Positions 19,801 to 30,901 of a stretch of 64,000 nt of DNA are shown in pieces (position 1 is the first letter of the stretch; each line of letters opens with the position of its first letter). A program made the translations under genes and the position numbers. The notes under the pieces are model-generated. The model was not told where the DNA came from, did no database searches, and saw only the letters and a program-made list of their open reading frames with translations. The stretch comes from Leishmania mexicana MHOM/GT/2001/U1103 (Eukaryota; Euglenozoa; Kinetoplastea; Trypanosomatida; Trypanosomatidae). The stretch spans positions 529,285 through 593,284 of the forward strand of contig NC_018317.1 in NCBI RefSeq assembly GCF_000234665.1, written 5' to 3'.

Positions 19801-21990
19801 AAAGAGAGAAATCAAGCACACCTACAACGGGAGAGGGAGAGAGGCAAAGGTGGCAGCACCCGCAGGAAACCCAAAAGACTGAGATACCGTGGAAGGAAAT
19901 GAGAGATGGAATACTGCAGAGGTGAACACTGTGTAGCACACACACACACAGATGGGGGAGAGGAACCTACAACAAGGAGCGAGTTGAATAGAATCGAGAG
20001 AGGGGGAGGGCGAGAGAGACACAGGAGCGTTTATGTGGGCACCGGCGCACGTAGAGCGCGTCGTCGGTACCAAGAGAGAATCACAGACGCAGAGTGGTGA
20101 AGGAGAACGGAGCGGTGAACACAACAATGGCACACACGCACACACACACACAGAAGACAATACGAAAAAGGGAAGAAGAAAGAAATCGAGCCACCGACCT
20201 GTCCGAGCACAGAGACCAACGCCCAGAGAGACTGAACAAGAAACGGGGGAAGTTACAGAACGAACAGTAAAAGCGGGGCAAGCACGTCAGGATGTGTCGG
20301 ACGAAGACACACAAAGAAGGGCGGCACCCGGAGCGACGCACCAGCACACGGACACTGACACAAGCGCACACGTTACAATGCAAACGTGCTGTGAGTCACC
20401 CACACCCACACAAGCCGAAAAAAAAGAAGCAGGGATTGAGAAAATGAAAAGGCAGAGTGAAACGGCTTGATGTACAAGTCGACTCAAGAAACAGAAACAC
20501 GATGAAGCACAGCTCTCCCACGAACAACGGAGGGAGAAGCGACAGAGGCGCCAGGGGGAGGGAGGAGGGAGGAGGGAGGGGACAGTCTGGAAACCAGCGC
20601 CGCTCCGACGTACAGCCGAAAAGGGAGAAAACAAGAGAGAACAGCCTCCGGAGGGAGAGAGAACACTTGCGGATAGAAGAATGGGTCTTGCAAGGAGCGG
20701 CGGATTGCAAAGCGGAGAAACTCCGTATGCTTTTCACCCTCGACGTTGGTGGCTCTCTTGATGGTGTGGGTACCTCAACCTGTGCGTAACCCGGATGTGT
20801 GTCTCGCCAAGATGAGAGGGACCCGAGGGGCGGGGCGGAGAGGAAAGGTGGCAACTCGAAAAGATTGACTTTCCTGCAGACCCTCCTCCCAATGTGGCCG
20901 TCACCTTCCGTACTGCCTTCCTTCTGTGCTTGACTGCAGCCGAGTGTCTGTAAGTCCCACTGCTCGTCGGTGGTATTGAGTGACGGGAGGGGGGGGGGGA
21001 CGAGAGCGCGGGCGAGGAAGAGAGCGGAAGGGGCAACACACCTTGTTCGTCCCTGCTACGATCGCTCACTCTTCGTCTTCTTGCTCCTCTCTTTTCCCGA
21101 CGTGCGACTCACAATTGCCTGTTTGAGTGACGATGCGCGTTTGGGAGTGTGTCGTCCTTCTCGCTCGCCAGCAGCTTCGTGCAAAGAGCGGGTGGAAGGC
21201 ACAGAGCGGAGGGAAGGGGACGGGGGCGAGTTGGAGCTGAGTTGGACGAGCGTACGAATCGGGGATGGATGCCACGTACGTGCAAAGCAGCTGCGCGAGC
21301 TCACACAGGCACGGGCAGAGAAAATTCAGCAACAGGGACGAGATGTGTATATACAGGTATACAGAGAGAGGTGTATGTACGTACGTATGCGTATGCGTGC
21401 GTGTAAAGACGCCCGTCGCCAACGCGGCGATACGACGGCGAGAACACAAAAAACGACGAAGAGAAAACAAAGGCAGCCGAGTGAACGAGCGGCAGATTGA
21501 TCGATGAGAGTATTGCTTGCTTCTGCGGGGGCGCGTGAGCAGGTATACGTGGAGGAGGAAGCCGGGGGAGGGAGTGACGTGTGGGGAGGGGGGTGTAAGT
21601 GGCAGGAGGTAAGGAACGCTGAGTGAAGAAAAGAGTTCGGCATGTGTTTGCCAGGGGAGGGGGCAGCACGGCCCCATGCAGCACTGTCCAAGCGGCACGC
21701 ACGCTGTTGCATGAGGTCCCGTGGAGGAAGGAGAACCAGAAAACACACAAGTACACGCTGTGCACCCTCTTCGTGTTTCAGGACGCGAGCACAGAGCGTC
21801 ACTACACCTCTAGTGGCACGTGTGCGCGGCTCGTTGCTTGCATCACCATGGGGTTTTGCTGCCGGCCTGACAGCGCTCAAAGCGCATATGTGCAGAGACC
21901 CCGACATCAATTTTTCTCTTTCAGCGTGTCGTTCTACGAACACGTCAACCAACAAACGTACGCATACACACAACCACAGCCCACCCGCCT
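16824..21990. other. Very long purine-rich intergenic region (part of a 7.3-kb spacer)
   Basis: The plus strand is strongly purine-rich with GA/GGA blocks and CA/GT runs (near 16960-16982, 17102-17117, 17170-17186, 18141-18156 and 19937-19952), and AT-rich patches such as GATA repeats near 18055-18085. Open frames on both strands are low-complexity (Arg/Glu/Gly or Leu/Ser/Pro/Phe strings). No credible gene, tRNA or snoRNA was recognised. It is presumably the UEV1 3' UTR plus the phosphatase 5' UTR. Confidence 0.6.
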
Positions 21991-22745
21991 CTGCTGCACT
22001 GCGGTTGAATCCTGGTCGCCGAGGACGAGCCGTCTGCCGCCGAATCGGGGCCATGTGCCTAGCGGGCACGCCTCGATTCGAGTGGGCCGCCTTCAGGGTC
22101 CTGCTCCAGGGGGCGGAGGCGGTGGCGTCTGTCGTGCGGGCAAGAGCGGCTGGTCCAGGCGCATGCCGGAGGAGCTCAAGGGGGAAGCTGGCCAGGCGCC
22201 GGCCAGGGCCCTCTCAGCCCCTGTGTCCTGCCTGTATGCCACGCTTTCGCCCTCAGTCGCCGCAAGCCGCGGCACCCCATAATATGGTGCGGCGGCTCGC
22301 CACACGGGGGTCTGGAGGACTCGCTGGCGCCATTCGGGATGCTCCCGTCACGCTTCCGGCGCCTGTGCCTCATCGGCGCACCCGGTGGGGCGTGGGAGAT
22401 GCCGCGTATTTTGCGCGCATGCACCTTTGGGCTGATCCGTGTGGATCGCTTCGCGTCTTTTCCGCCCATCATTCGTGCCCCTCTCACCGCTCGATGCGTT
22501 GTCTGGGCGTGGGGCACCATGCCAGCTGTGCTTGACAGCGCGTGCGCACAGTGCTCGCATTGCCCGCCTCATGCGGCCAGCTTCAGGACAACGTTGCTGT
22601 CTGGGGATGCGGAGGACGCTGTCCTCACCTTCCACGTCCGTCGAGGACATGAGGGGCGTGTCTGGATGGCTTGCTCGCATGTGCCTCGGCAGGTTGGACG
22701 CTGCCATGAGTCTGCGGCGGCATGGGGCACTCCACCTCTTTAGTC
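21991..22745 (+). mobile_element. GC-rich coding-like island, possible degenerate LINE (ingi/DIRE-type) remnant
   Basis: About 750 bp stands out from the purine-rich spacer by its balanced, GC-rich, codon-like composition. Plus-strand frames are long but shift: one runs past 22282, another to 22535, another to 22743 and another to 22879. A Cys pair (CQLC, 22520-22531) followed by HSARIARLMR resembles the zinc-finger spacing at the C-terminus of trypanosomatid LINE proteins, and LGRLDAAMSLRR follows. No intact RT or RNase H motif is visible. The LINE origin is inferred and weak; a decayed host gene is the alternative. Confidence 0.3.
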
Positions 22746-24154
22746 CACACACCCTTAGCAGGGATGGGTGTTTCAAGTGGAAGGGGACCGTGCAAAAACA
22801 CGTGCTGGCGCAGAAAGAGATGATAGGTTGCACATGGGTATACCCAGAAACAGCGTCAGACGTGCAGAGTTCAGCATAGTACAGGGTCCTGAGGACGGCG
22901 ACACCTCCTCCTCGTCTTCACTCGTAATGTTGGTGCTTGCTTTCTGTCGTACGTGACAAACTCTGTCACTCACGCAGACAACCACAAGAGAGAGAGAGAG
23001 ATGGACTCTGATGAGCGGGGAAGAGCCAGAACGAGGTATGGGTATCGAGAGAAGGAGAAGGGGAGAGCCCTGCGGAGGCACACTCACACACACACAAAAA
23101 AAGAGAAGACACACAGCACATCAACGGAGGAGAGTTCGGCCCACGCATCCCCCTCTTGCGCACATCGCCACGGAAACTATAAGCGAGGAAAGGATGAAAG
23201 TGCTACGTCAGACTTGGGAAAACCCCCAAGCCCCCGCAATGGCACGGCATATGGAGGAGAACCTGTAAGTGCAGAGATACATGCACACACACACAGACAC
23301 ACAGACACACGTTGAAGAAAAACAAATCGAAAAAAAAGAACACATGAGCACGAAGAGGGGAAATACGTCCGTGTGCGTATGTATATATATATATAGAGAT
23401 ATAGATATATATATAGAGAGTCCACAAGCAAAACCCACAGAACATCACAGAGCTGGACATATCGGCATACACATGCCCTAGCGACGCTGTCCTTCACCTT
23501 GTTAACAGTCGTTGCAGCGTGATTGTGCCCGAGCGTGCCTGCACGTGGTGCCGCTGGTCGTAATGCGAGGGAAGGGGGAGGGGCAGTGCACCTGTCTCTG
23601 TCTTCGTATATCTGCTGCCTGTCTTTCCCGTTCCACATACCACCGCGTCTGCGCGCTGCTGCTCATTCTGACCGCATTTTTCGCGTTTGTCCACTATTTC
23701 TTTACTCCACTCTCGCTCAGTTGATGTTCTCCGCCATCCCCCATCAGCGGTGCAAAGGACTGGGACCGAAGGCAAGAGAACAGCGCCACAGTGGTGCTCA
23801 CCTCCTGCGATGGTGCCGACTTTCTTTTTTTTTTCGTACAAGTAGAGAACTCAAAGAAACACAGAAAACGAAAATATCGCAGAAGCACACACACACACGC
23901 AACCATCACGGGATGATGTGAAGAGGGGGAAGGTTGCGGACGAGCGGGAAGCGGTCCTTCGTGTGCCGCCGACGCTGCTGGGCGAACGCTCGCTATTTTT
24001 CTGGCATGCATTCGCTTAAGAGTGCTGGCGAATGTGCGTGTGTGTCTGGAGAGGTGGTGAGAGCACAGTTCACCGCTTCGCAGACACAGAAAAGCACCGA
24101 GACAATCAACAGTGGCTCCATTTCGCAGTATCACACCCGCCGGTAGACACACTC
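22746..24154. other. Intergenic region (presumed UEV1 3' UTR)
   Basis: It contains CA runs near 23082-23097, 23283-23309 and 23885-23899, and an AT/GATA-rich patch at 23380-23420. No gene was recognised. Confidence 0.5.
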
Positions 24155-24571
24155 TCAGTACGTAGACCCCTCCGGTGGCTGCACCAGCTTCCGGTTCTGT
24201 GGTTGGGCCATCTCCTTCCGCAGCTCCGACAGACACAGCTCCATCGTTGTTCGGCGGTCCCAGTGCTTGAAGACGTGGAACTTCTCGCGATTCACCGTGC
24301 CATCGGAGTCGACGCAGGGCAGGTTCACCTTGCTGAGGAAGCGGATGTGCGGGGGCACTTTCGGGTAGTTCTCATCGCAGTAAATCTCAAGCGAGAGAAT
24401 GCGGTACTCGAAGGTGGTGCTAGGGGGACCTACAATGGTGCCGTTCCAGTAGTGGAAGAAGATGTCAGCTGTGTCACGCAGACCCACAGAGACGTTTTGG
24501 TTGCTTCCCGTGCCCTTCTCGCCGGTCTCTAGCTCCTCCAGCAGGCGAAAGTTTCGCGGCACCTCGACCAT
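24155..24571 (-). CDS. UEV1: Ubiquitin-conjugating enzyme variant UEV1/MMS2
   Basis: The product has 138 residues (yeast Mms2 has 137) and starts VEVPRNFRLLEELETGEKG. It follows Mms2 closely: WNGTIVGPP, YRILSLEIYCDENYP, VNLPCVDSDG, FHVFKHWDRRTTMELCLSEL and the tail LRKEMAQPQNRKLVQPPEG. The HPN...C active-site segment of true E2s is absent, as expected for a UEV. The family is the non-catalytic partner of Ubc13 in Lys63-linked chains for DNA-damage tolerance and endosomal signalling. The frame is open upstream to 24982, but a strong acceptor at 24612-24613 removes that part and leaves a 40-nt 5' UTR before this ATG. Confidence 0.95.
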   Translation of the reverse strand: MVEVPRNFRLLEELETGEKGTGSNQNVSVGLRDTADIFFHYWNGTIVGPPSTTFEYRILSLEIYCDENYPKVPPHIRFLSKVNLPCVDSDGTVNREKFHVFKHWDRRTTMELCLSELRKEMAQPQNRKLVQPPEGSTY

Positions 24572-24611
24572 CGTCGTCGGCTTGCAGGGCGAGTGCAAGT
24601 GAATATGTTGT

Positions 24612-24641
24612 CTGGGGAAAAGACCACCGAGGGAGGAGAGA
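24612..24641 (-). promoter_or_regulatory. Predicted trans-splice acceptor of UEV1
   Basis: The minus strand reads CTCTCCTCCCTCGGTGG and then TCTTTTCCCCAG, with the AG at 24612-24613. This textbook layout fixes the start codon at 24571 and implies a 40-nt 5' UTR. Confidence 0.7.
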
Positions 24642-25310
24642 TCGCACCAGTGCAGCCACGACAAGAGCACACGGCAGCTAATAATGACCGAAGCCGCAGG
24701 GGAGGGAGGCAGTGGAGGGGTGTCGTAACACGCACACGAGAGGGGCCTGCAAGACGACCACGTCACTCCGAGAGAGAACTCTGAGAACGAAGGATCGAGT
24801 CGGGGACGGGATGGAATTGCGCTTAAGGTGGTAACTGGTAGAAAGAAACGAGATGTGACAAAGCCTAATTCCTGTGGAACAGACGCATACGCATGCGGGG
24901 TGCGGCCACCGCAGCGCGCACGCAGAGAGGGAGACGAAGAGACGAGTAACGGCGAAGGTGAAAGTGTGAGCATGGCCGGCACAAGGACTGTCTCTCTTGC
25001 CTAGCTCGGATGCAACGACGAGCGCGCGGTCTACCGTCACAACACGCAGCAATGCAGCTTTTTCCACAGGGCTGAACGGTTGCTGCTGCTGCGACGCAGC
25101 GCTAGAGCGGACGCAACTCAGTCGCTCAAAAAGGCAGCGCAAACACACAAATGAACGGTCCGCTGAAGCAGCCGCCCAGCACGTCGGTGGCACCACAGAC
25201 GTGTGCGAAAACCCATGCAGCTGTTCATGGGCCGCGACCGCGAAACTGGAGACATGTATAACCGTGTTTGCTTTTACTTTCTCTAGTCCTTTGTTTTCCC
25301 TAATGACAAG
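24642..25310. other. Intergenic region
   Basis: This is the spacer between the UEV1 acceptor and SIDER2-like copy 2. Open frames here are extensions or shadows. No gene was recognised. Confidence 0.5.
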
Positions 25311-25793
25311 GGACACCTCACCGTGGTATCACAGGGTCCAGGGACCCCTCTGTGTGTGTGTGTGTGGGTAGCCGAGCAGCCAGTATACCTGCCCATGCCG
25401 AGCCACTTCTGTCGGTGACGCCCCCCCCCCCAGTGCACACGCCTGTGCCATCCATGTGATGGGCGAAGCGTCCGCGTGAGTCGAGCGCATCCCACCCGAC
25501 CCTCGCACTGCCCCCTGGTGTGGGGAGCCTGGGGACACCCCCGAGGGACGCAGCAGGTGGGGCGACCTGCAGAGAGGGTGTGAGCAGAGTTTGTGGCGGG
25601 GACCGTGCTCAGTGGACGGAGTCGGCGCACTGCTGTGCCGGCGTGTGCCTGCTGCTGCTTCTGCGCACCGCGCGGATGGTGGGGCCTGCGGCAGGGCCAG
25701 CGTGGCGGGGGAGGGAGGGGAGGGGGTGCAGTGGCGTTGAACTCATTTTGTATGGAGGAGAGCGTACACACCTTGAAAAGGCATAAAAAAGAT
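25311..25793 (+). mobile_element. SIDER2-like degenerate retroposon, copy 2 (inverted relative to copy 1)
   Basis: It starts with CACCTCACCGTGGTATCACA and GGGTCCAGGG, close to the ingi/L1Tc 79-nt signature. A TG run, a run of 11 C, a GC-rich body and an A-rich end (AAAAGGCATAAAAAAG) follow. The block 25388-25733 matches the reverse complement of 6353-6698 at 345 of 346 positions, while both ends of the element are clearly diverged. It lies antisense to the genes, in the presumed 3' UTR of SAS-4. Confidence 0.72.
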
Positions 25794-27180
25794 GTTTTCT
25801 TTGGTAGCGTCTCCAATGTTTACATTGTGGCCCTCCCGCCACGCCCTTCCATGACGCGAGTGGCAGCGATAACAACCTCCTGCCCCTCCTCTCCCGGCCT
25901 CATCTCATCCCTGTCCTCGACGAGGGTTCATGTGCGCACGCACACGCCTACGCACATTCACACAGACAAAAACAAAGAGTAGCAAAGGCAGCCCCGCACC
26001 ATGTCTTTTCTCCGCATCTCTTTCCTCTTCTTTCGCAGTTTTCGCATGTGTGTGTGTGTGTGTGTGTGTGCCGTCTGGAAAACGGCAGTGGCCGAGGCGA
26101 GAGATGGAGAGCGGGGAGCGAGAGAGGGCGAGGGAGGGAAAGAAAAGATGGAAGAAGCCCCAAGAGGGGAGCATGGAGTCAAATGACCGTGTTGGTACGA
26201 GGCACCACGACAGCAACAGCAAGACAACGCGACATCTCCGAGTCTGCCCCGCCCACCTCACACTCTCAGTCTCCTTGACCCGCCAACCACCACTTGCGCA
26301 CTCGTCTACACGGCACACAAAAGTGCGCGCTGCCCTTGCAATCAGCAAACCGCAGCAACAGCGCCGGTTAGGGAGGGCGATACACGAAGACGTGTGAGCA
26401 AGGCGACGGCAAAGTAAAAAAAGCACCACCATCAGAAAACGCCTTTATACAAAAACAAAAGAAGCACCGAGCGAAATGATGAAAAAGGGAGAAAGATAAC
26501 AAAGGACAGTACAAGGACGCAGCGCACACACACACACACGGAAGAGACCTCAAACAGAACGGGGGGGGGTGGAAATGCCAGCAAAGATGCGCAGCACAAC
26601 ACCAACATAAACGCAGAGGAGGACGAGGAGGGAGGGGAGGGGGCAACTCTAAAGAAGGAGAGAGAGAGGATCAGGTGCAGAGCATACAGCCACACAAGGT
26701 AACGGACACGGATAGAGAAGAAAAGGAAGGCAGCTCGGAAAGAAAGTGGCGGGAGCGGAAGCCAGGTGATATGCAAGCGCGGCGGCAGCAGCACACACAT
26801 ACTCGCGCGAGAGCACCGAGAACCGATGCCAACGCCCTCTTTAAACTTCTGAATTCTGCGCCCTCACACTTGCGCATCGTCTCTCACACAAGACAGGAAG
26901 CAACAAACGGGAAAAGCTTCTACGACAAGAGAGGGTACAGATACATGCCACCATCTTTTATCTGCCTTGCCAGCCCCCGTATAGTGCCCTACTCCCTGCG
27001 CTGCATCTTGGCATTGCCTCGCCGTACACCTCTTTCTTGGCAGCTTTGAGAACAGCGGAAAAAAGGAGCAACACCGCATACAGTCAGAGAACGGGAAAGG
27101 CTAGAGCAGAGATGCTGACGCGAAAAAGTGAATAAAGACAACAAAGACGGTGTCTCATGATGCGCCGCGCCGCTGCGCGA
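25794..27180. other. Intergenic region (presumed SAS-4 3' UTR)
   Basis: It contains (TG)12 at 26047-26070, a CA run near 26525-26539 and purine tracts. No gene was recognised. Confidence 0.5.
26047..26070. repeat. (TG)12 microsatellite
   Basis: Twelve perfect TG units in the spacer downstream of SAS-4. Confidence 0.95.
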
Positions 27181-29433
27181 CTACTCCTCCATCAGCTTTC
27201 CATCAGGGTAGAAGGTTTCGTCGCTGCCGTCTGGCCGAACCTTCTTGTAGATGCCGTCCGGGTACAGAATCTCTTTGCTGCCGTCCGGCAAGTGCTTTTC
27301 TGTCTGCCCAGTGGAACGGAACTCGAAGGCCTGCACACCATCCGGCATCTGCGTGTGCATCGTCTGCGCCGCGTCGTACCAGTAGGTGCTCTTTCCGGAG
27401 GGAAAGGTACACTTTACGTCGCCATTCGTGAAGTGCAGCGTCGTGTGTCCAGATGGCAGCACGACCTTCACTGTGCCGTTCGCGTAGTGGATTTCCCGCT
27501 TGCCACTGCGGTACAGCACCTCCTTCTTGTTCGAGTTGTCGCCCAGAGCCGTCTGCGACACGACTTCGTCCTCGCACAGCTTCTCCGTCGGGAACTCCTC
27601 CATGCAACCAATCAGCTCCTCCCGAGTGGGAACGTGGTGGCGCTTTATCGGCACCCGCGGGTGCACCGCGCTGACGGAGGGGCGCCGTTTGACGGATGAA
27701 CCGACGGGCTGCATCCGGGGCGTGTGAACCGGGTGCCCCGACATCCTCCGTTCATCCACCGACTTCGCTGCAGCCGTTTCAGCCTTTCGAAGATCCTCCT
27801 CCTCACGGTGGCGGTGCGGCGTCGCGGCAGCGGCAGCGACCACAGAAACCCGGTGCCGCGTCTTTTTCTCCTGCTCCTCCCTCTTGCGGTCTGCGATATA
27901 CCTCTCGCGCTGCCGCTTCCGCTCCTCCATCGCCTGCTCCTCGGCCTGCATGCGGTCCTGCATTTGCCGATTGCGCTTCTCGCGCGCCGCCGCCTCGCTG
28001 GACGCAGCACGGGGTGTGAAGTCCATGACGGCAAGAGGGGCCGCGCGTGAAGCCCGCCGCTCCCCCACCGCGGCTGCACCGTTGTTTTCATCATCGCCGT
28101 CCTCATACGATGCCGAGGAGGCGCGCTGAGCGGAGGGGTCGAGAGAGACGGACAGGCGAGAGGTGCTGCTTTGTCGCGTCGCCGCTGAGGCGGACGCGCC
28201 TTCGAGGCACTGCAGCTGCTGATCCTTCGCCATTGCGAGCAGTTCGGCGTTTCGGCGCGTCAGGGAGTCGATGTCGCGGCGCATGCGGGCCACCTCCGCC
28301 TTGTGTATGCTATGCGCCTCGCGCATCGTCGATGTGAGGTCCTCGAGCTGAGTGCGCAGCGAGTCGTTCTCCTGCGTCAAGCGTCGGTTTGTCTCACGCT
28401 CCGCTACAAGCAGCCCCGATACGTTCTTGAAGCGCTCCTCCGTGGCGCGCAGATCCTTCTGAGCATCGCGCTGCTCGCGTGAGCGGCGTTCACCAGCGTC
28501 AGCGCGCTCATCCTCCATTTGCTGCCGCGCACCATATCGGTACGACTCAAAGCGCTGCTTTTCACGATCGAGCTGCTGCCGTGCGTCCGCGTAGTGATTG
28601 CGCTCCTTCTGCGCAGCCTTGATTTCCTGCTCCAAGCTCGCGATGAGCTCGTCCTCCTCGCGGCTGCGACTGCCCGCTGGTGAGTGAGCATCAGAGCCTA
28701 GGGCGGGGTCGCGGTAGTAGGGCGCTCGACGGAAGTAGTTACGATCCTGCCCATACGATGGCGTGGCACTCGACTCCTCATACTTGAGAGAAGCGAAGCG
28801 CGGCGCCCCCATGGCGGCGCTACGCGGGGTGAGTCCACCATACCGTCCCAAGTCGGCCCCATTGGTGTCCGAGCCACGGCTGACGGACCGGCCGATGCCA
28901 CTCGACGGTGCCGCAGCGCCGCCGCTGTAGGAGTCGCTATAAGGTGTCTCAAAGTAGTTGTCCGCCGGATGCTCCACCTCCGAACGTATCGGAGCCTGCA
29001 GCAGCGGCGATGGTGGGATGTCGGGGTTGACCCACTCCGGTTTCTTAGGGTTCGCTGCGCGGGCAGGTTGGCGTCGCTGCGGCGGCGCAGCGGCTGCCGG
29101 CTTCTCGGTCCCACTAGATGCGTTGGTGTTGGGTGGAGGTGCGCTCACGGCATGCGTGGGCGGAGGTGCCTTGCGGGGAACAGCCACCACCACCTCCCCG
29201 AGTGGGTCATGGCTCTTGGCATTGCGCATGTCATAGGCGATAGCCTCGCGCAGCGCCTTGGAGTCACGGCGCTCACGATTAATGTTGGTGCCGTCGGTGC
29301 CATTAGCGGTGTTCTTTGACGGCGATTCTGCCGTGGCCGCGGAATACGACAGACGCCCCTCATCGCGCCGCAGGAACTTGAACGACTCCTTCGGCTTGGG
29401 CTTCTGCCCTGCGAACACGGAGACGCGCGACAT
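27181..29433 (-). CDS. SAS4: SAS-4/CPAP-like centriole assembly protein (TCP10 C-terminal domain)
   Basis: The product has 750 residues. The last about 107 are a run of short beta units with NG, PDG and PSG turns (YANGTVKVVLPSG, TNGDVKCTFPSG, LPDGSKEILYPDG, RPDGSDETFYPDG), the G-box/TCP10 domain of CPAP/SAS-4. In that family it is a single-layer beta sheet that binds STIL/Ana2. Charged helices in the middle (about residues 250-430, DNA 28150-28690) look like coiled coil. Charged, RE/RK-rich stretches also lie just before the G-box. SAS-4 controls centriole and basal-body length, which in Leishmania means flagellum assembly. The open frame runs 17 codons upstream but without an ATG, so the start is 29433. 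STIL is not obvious in the window. Confidence 0.87.
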   Translation of the reverse strand: MSRVSVFAGQKPKPKESFKFLRRDEGRLSYSAATAESPSKNTANGTDGTNINRERRDSKALREAIAYDMRNAKSHDPLGEVVVAVPRKAPPPTHAVSAPPPNTNASSGTEKPAAAAPPQRRQPARAANPKKPEWVNPDIPPSPLLQAPIRSEVEHPADNYFETPYSDSYSGGAAAPSSGIGRSVSRGSDTNGADLGRYGGLTPRSAAMGAPRFASLKYEESSATPSYGQDRNYFRRAPYYRDPALGSDAHSPAGSRSREEDELIASLEQEIKAAQKERNHYADARQQLDREKQRFESYRYGARQQMEDERADAGERRSREQRDAQKDLRATEERFKNVSGLLVAERETNRRLTQENDSLRTQLEDLTSTMREAHSIHKAEVARMRRDIDSLTRRNAELLAMAKDQQLQCLEGASASAATRQSSTSRLSVSLDPSAQRASSASYEDGDDENNGAAAVGERRASRAAPLAVMDFTPRAASSEAAAREKRNRQMQDRMQAEEQAMEERKRQRERYIADRKREEQEKKTRHRVSVVAAAAATPHRHREEEDLRKAETAAAKSVDERRMSGHPVHTPRMQPVGSSVKRRPSVSAVHPRVPIKRHHVPTREELIGCMEEFPTEKLCEDEVVSQTALGDNSNKKEVLYRSGKREIHYANGTVKVVLPSGHTTLHFTNGDVKCTFPSGKSTYWYDAAQTMHTQMPDGVQAFEFRSTGQTEKHLPDGSKEILYPDGIYKKVRPDGSDETFYPDGKLMEE

Positions 29434-30901
29434 GGGCGCGAAAGAACGACGCGGCACAAAAATAATTAGCAAGGAGAGCCACAATCAAGCAGCAAAGAAA
29501 AAAGGGCAGCACACGCCGCGACGCCCAGCGAGGGCAGCCAAGGGGCGGGACAGCAAGAGCGATGGGGAAGAGGGACGGATATGAGAGAAGCACAAGACGG
29601 CGTCGCTCTCTTCTTGAACGTCCTCAGTCACCACTCCCGCTGTGGTAGCCTCTGCACTTGCGTGGACGTGTGCGTGCGTGTTTGTGTGTGGTGTGTGCTG
29701 AGGGGCCGCTCTCATTCCTCTACAGCGCAGGAAAAGGACACAGACCTGATTCTTTACTGTATTTTCCCCCTTTTTTGTGTTTTGCTCTGTCGTCCCCTCC
29801 GCTGATCTGCGTTGGTTGGATGGATGAAGGCACTTGGTCACCGCCGCCGCCGGTGCGAGGGGGGAGGGAGGGGTTGGTCGGTGGAGGAGGCCGGTGAGGT
29901 CGGTGAAGGGGGGAGGGAGTGAAGATGGTGAAAGCAGAGAGAAGGGTGGTTTCGATGCACCGCTCCACTGTTCGTCTGAGAACAAACTCTGGGCGCATGT
30001 GTCCTTTATAGTTCAGATGCACAGCGCAGCGACAGGAAGGCTGCCGTACACTCGTGCGACAGAGAGAGGGAGGGACTGGAGCTCCATGACTCATCACGAG
30101 CCGAAGGCACTAGAGATGGCGGATGAGACGCCGGCATTCACCGCTGCTAAGGATGAGCCAAAGATCACACCTCCGAAAAGGGGTATTTCCCCACCTGCCA
30201 CACATACACACACACAAAGCCACCGCCGCTTGATCGTGGCACTGGCGCGACATACCCTCAGCCAGGCAACACGCGGGGGGAGGGGCCAAGAAGAAGAGAG
30301 ACTCATGCGCATCCCTACCTAGTCTGCTCTGCGGAGGGCTCCGAAAACGAAAGCAAAACACCAACGCGAACATACTCAGACACGCAGAGCCCTGACAGCC
30401 TCACTGAGTCTGTCGTGCGTACTCTTCCGGTCCACGGCACCTTTCTAGAGGGTGAAGGTCGAAGGGACGAGGGCGCAGTAGTCGTAGTCTATGCAAAATA
30501 AAGGAACACGAGAGCGAGGAGGTGCGAACAAGGGATACCGCACAGCGCCCATCCACATCGGAGACGCAGGCACACGCACAAACAGTTATACACGCCCCAT
30601 CCACACAGAAGCGCGTCTCAGCCATGATGTACGCGGAGCACCCCTCCCCACAGGCACATACCCACCCACCAAGATAAGGCAGTTGATGATACACTCTATG
30701 CGACCGCACACACACACAAAGAAGGCTAAAGACAACCCTCATGCTCGCATCAACACCGCGGCCTTTTTCGCACACGGTGCCCCCGATCAGTACGAGTGCA
30801 CGTTCGCAGAGAAGCAGCACGTCGGCTGACACCACGAATCTCGGACGCCACCCTGTATTACCTACGCACTGATATCCGAGCGACCGCCTCTCATGCCAGC
30901 A
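29434..30901. other. Intergenic region
   Basis: Next to the SAS-4 ATG lies a stretch to about 29600 with T-runs on the minus strand and no AG on that strand. Further out is a GGA-rich tract (about 29855-29925). No gene was recognised. Confidence 0.5.

Noticed and set aside
24572..24982. An upstream extension of UEV1
   Set aside because: A strong acceptor at 24612-24613 removes it, and the remaining 138 residues match Mms2 end to end.
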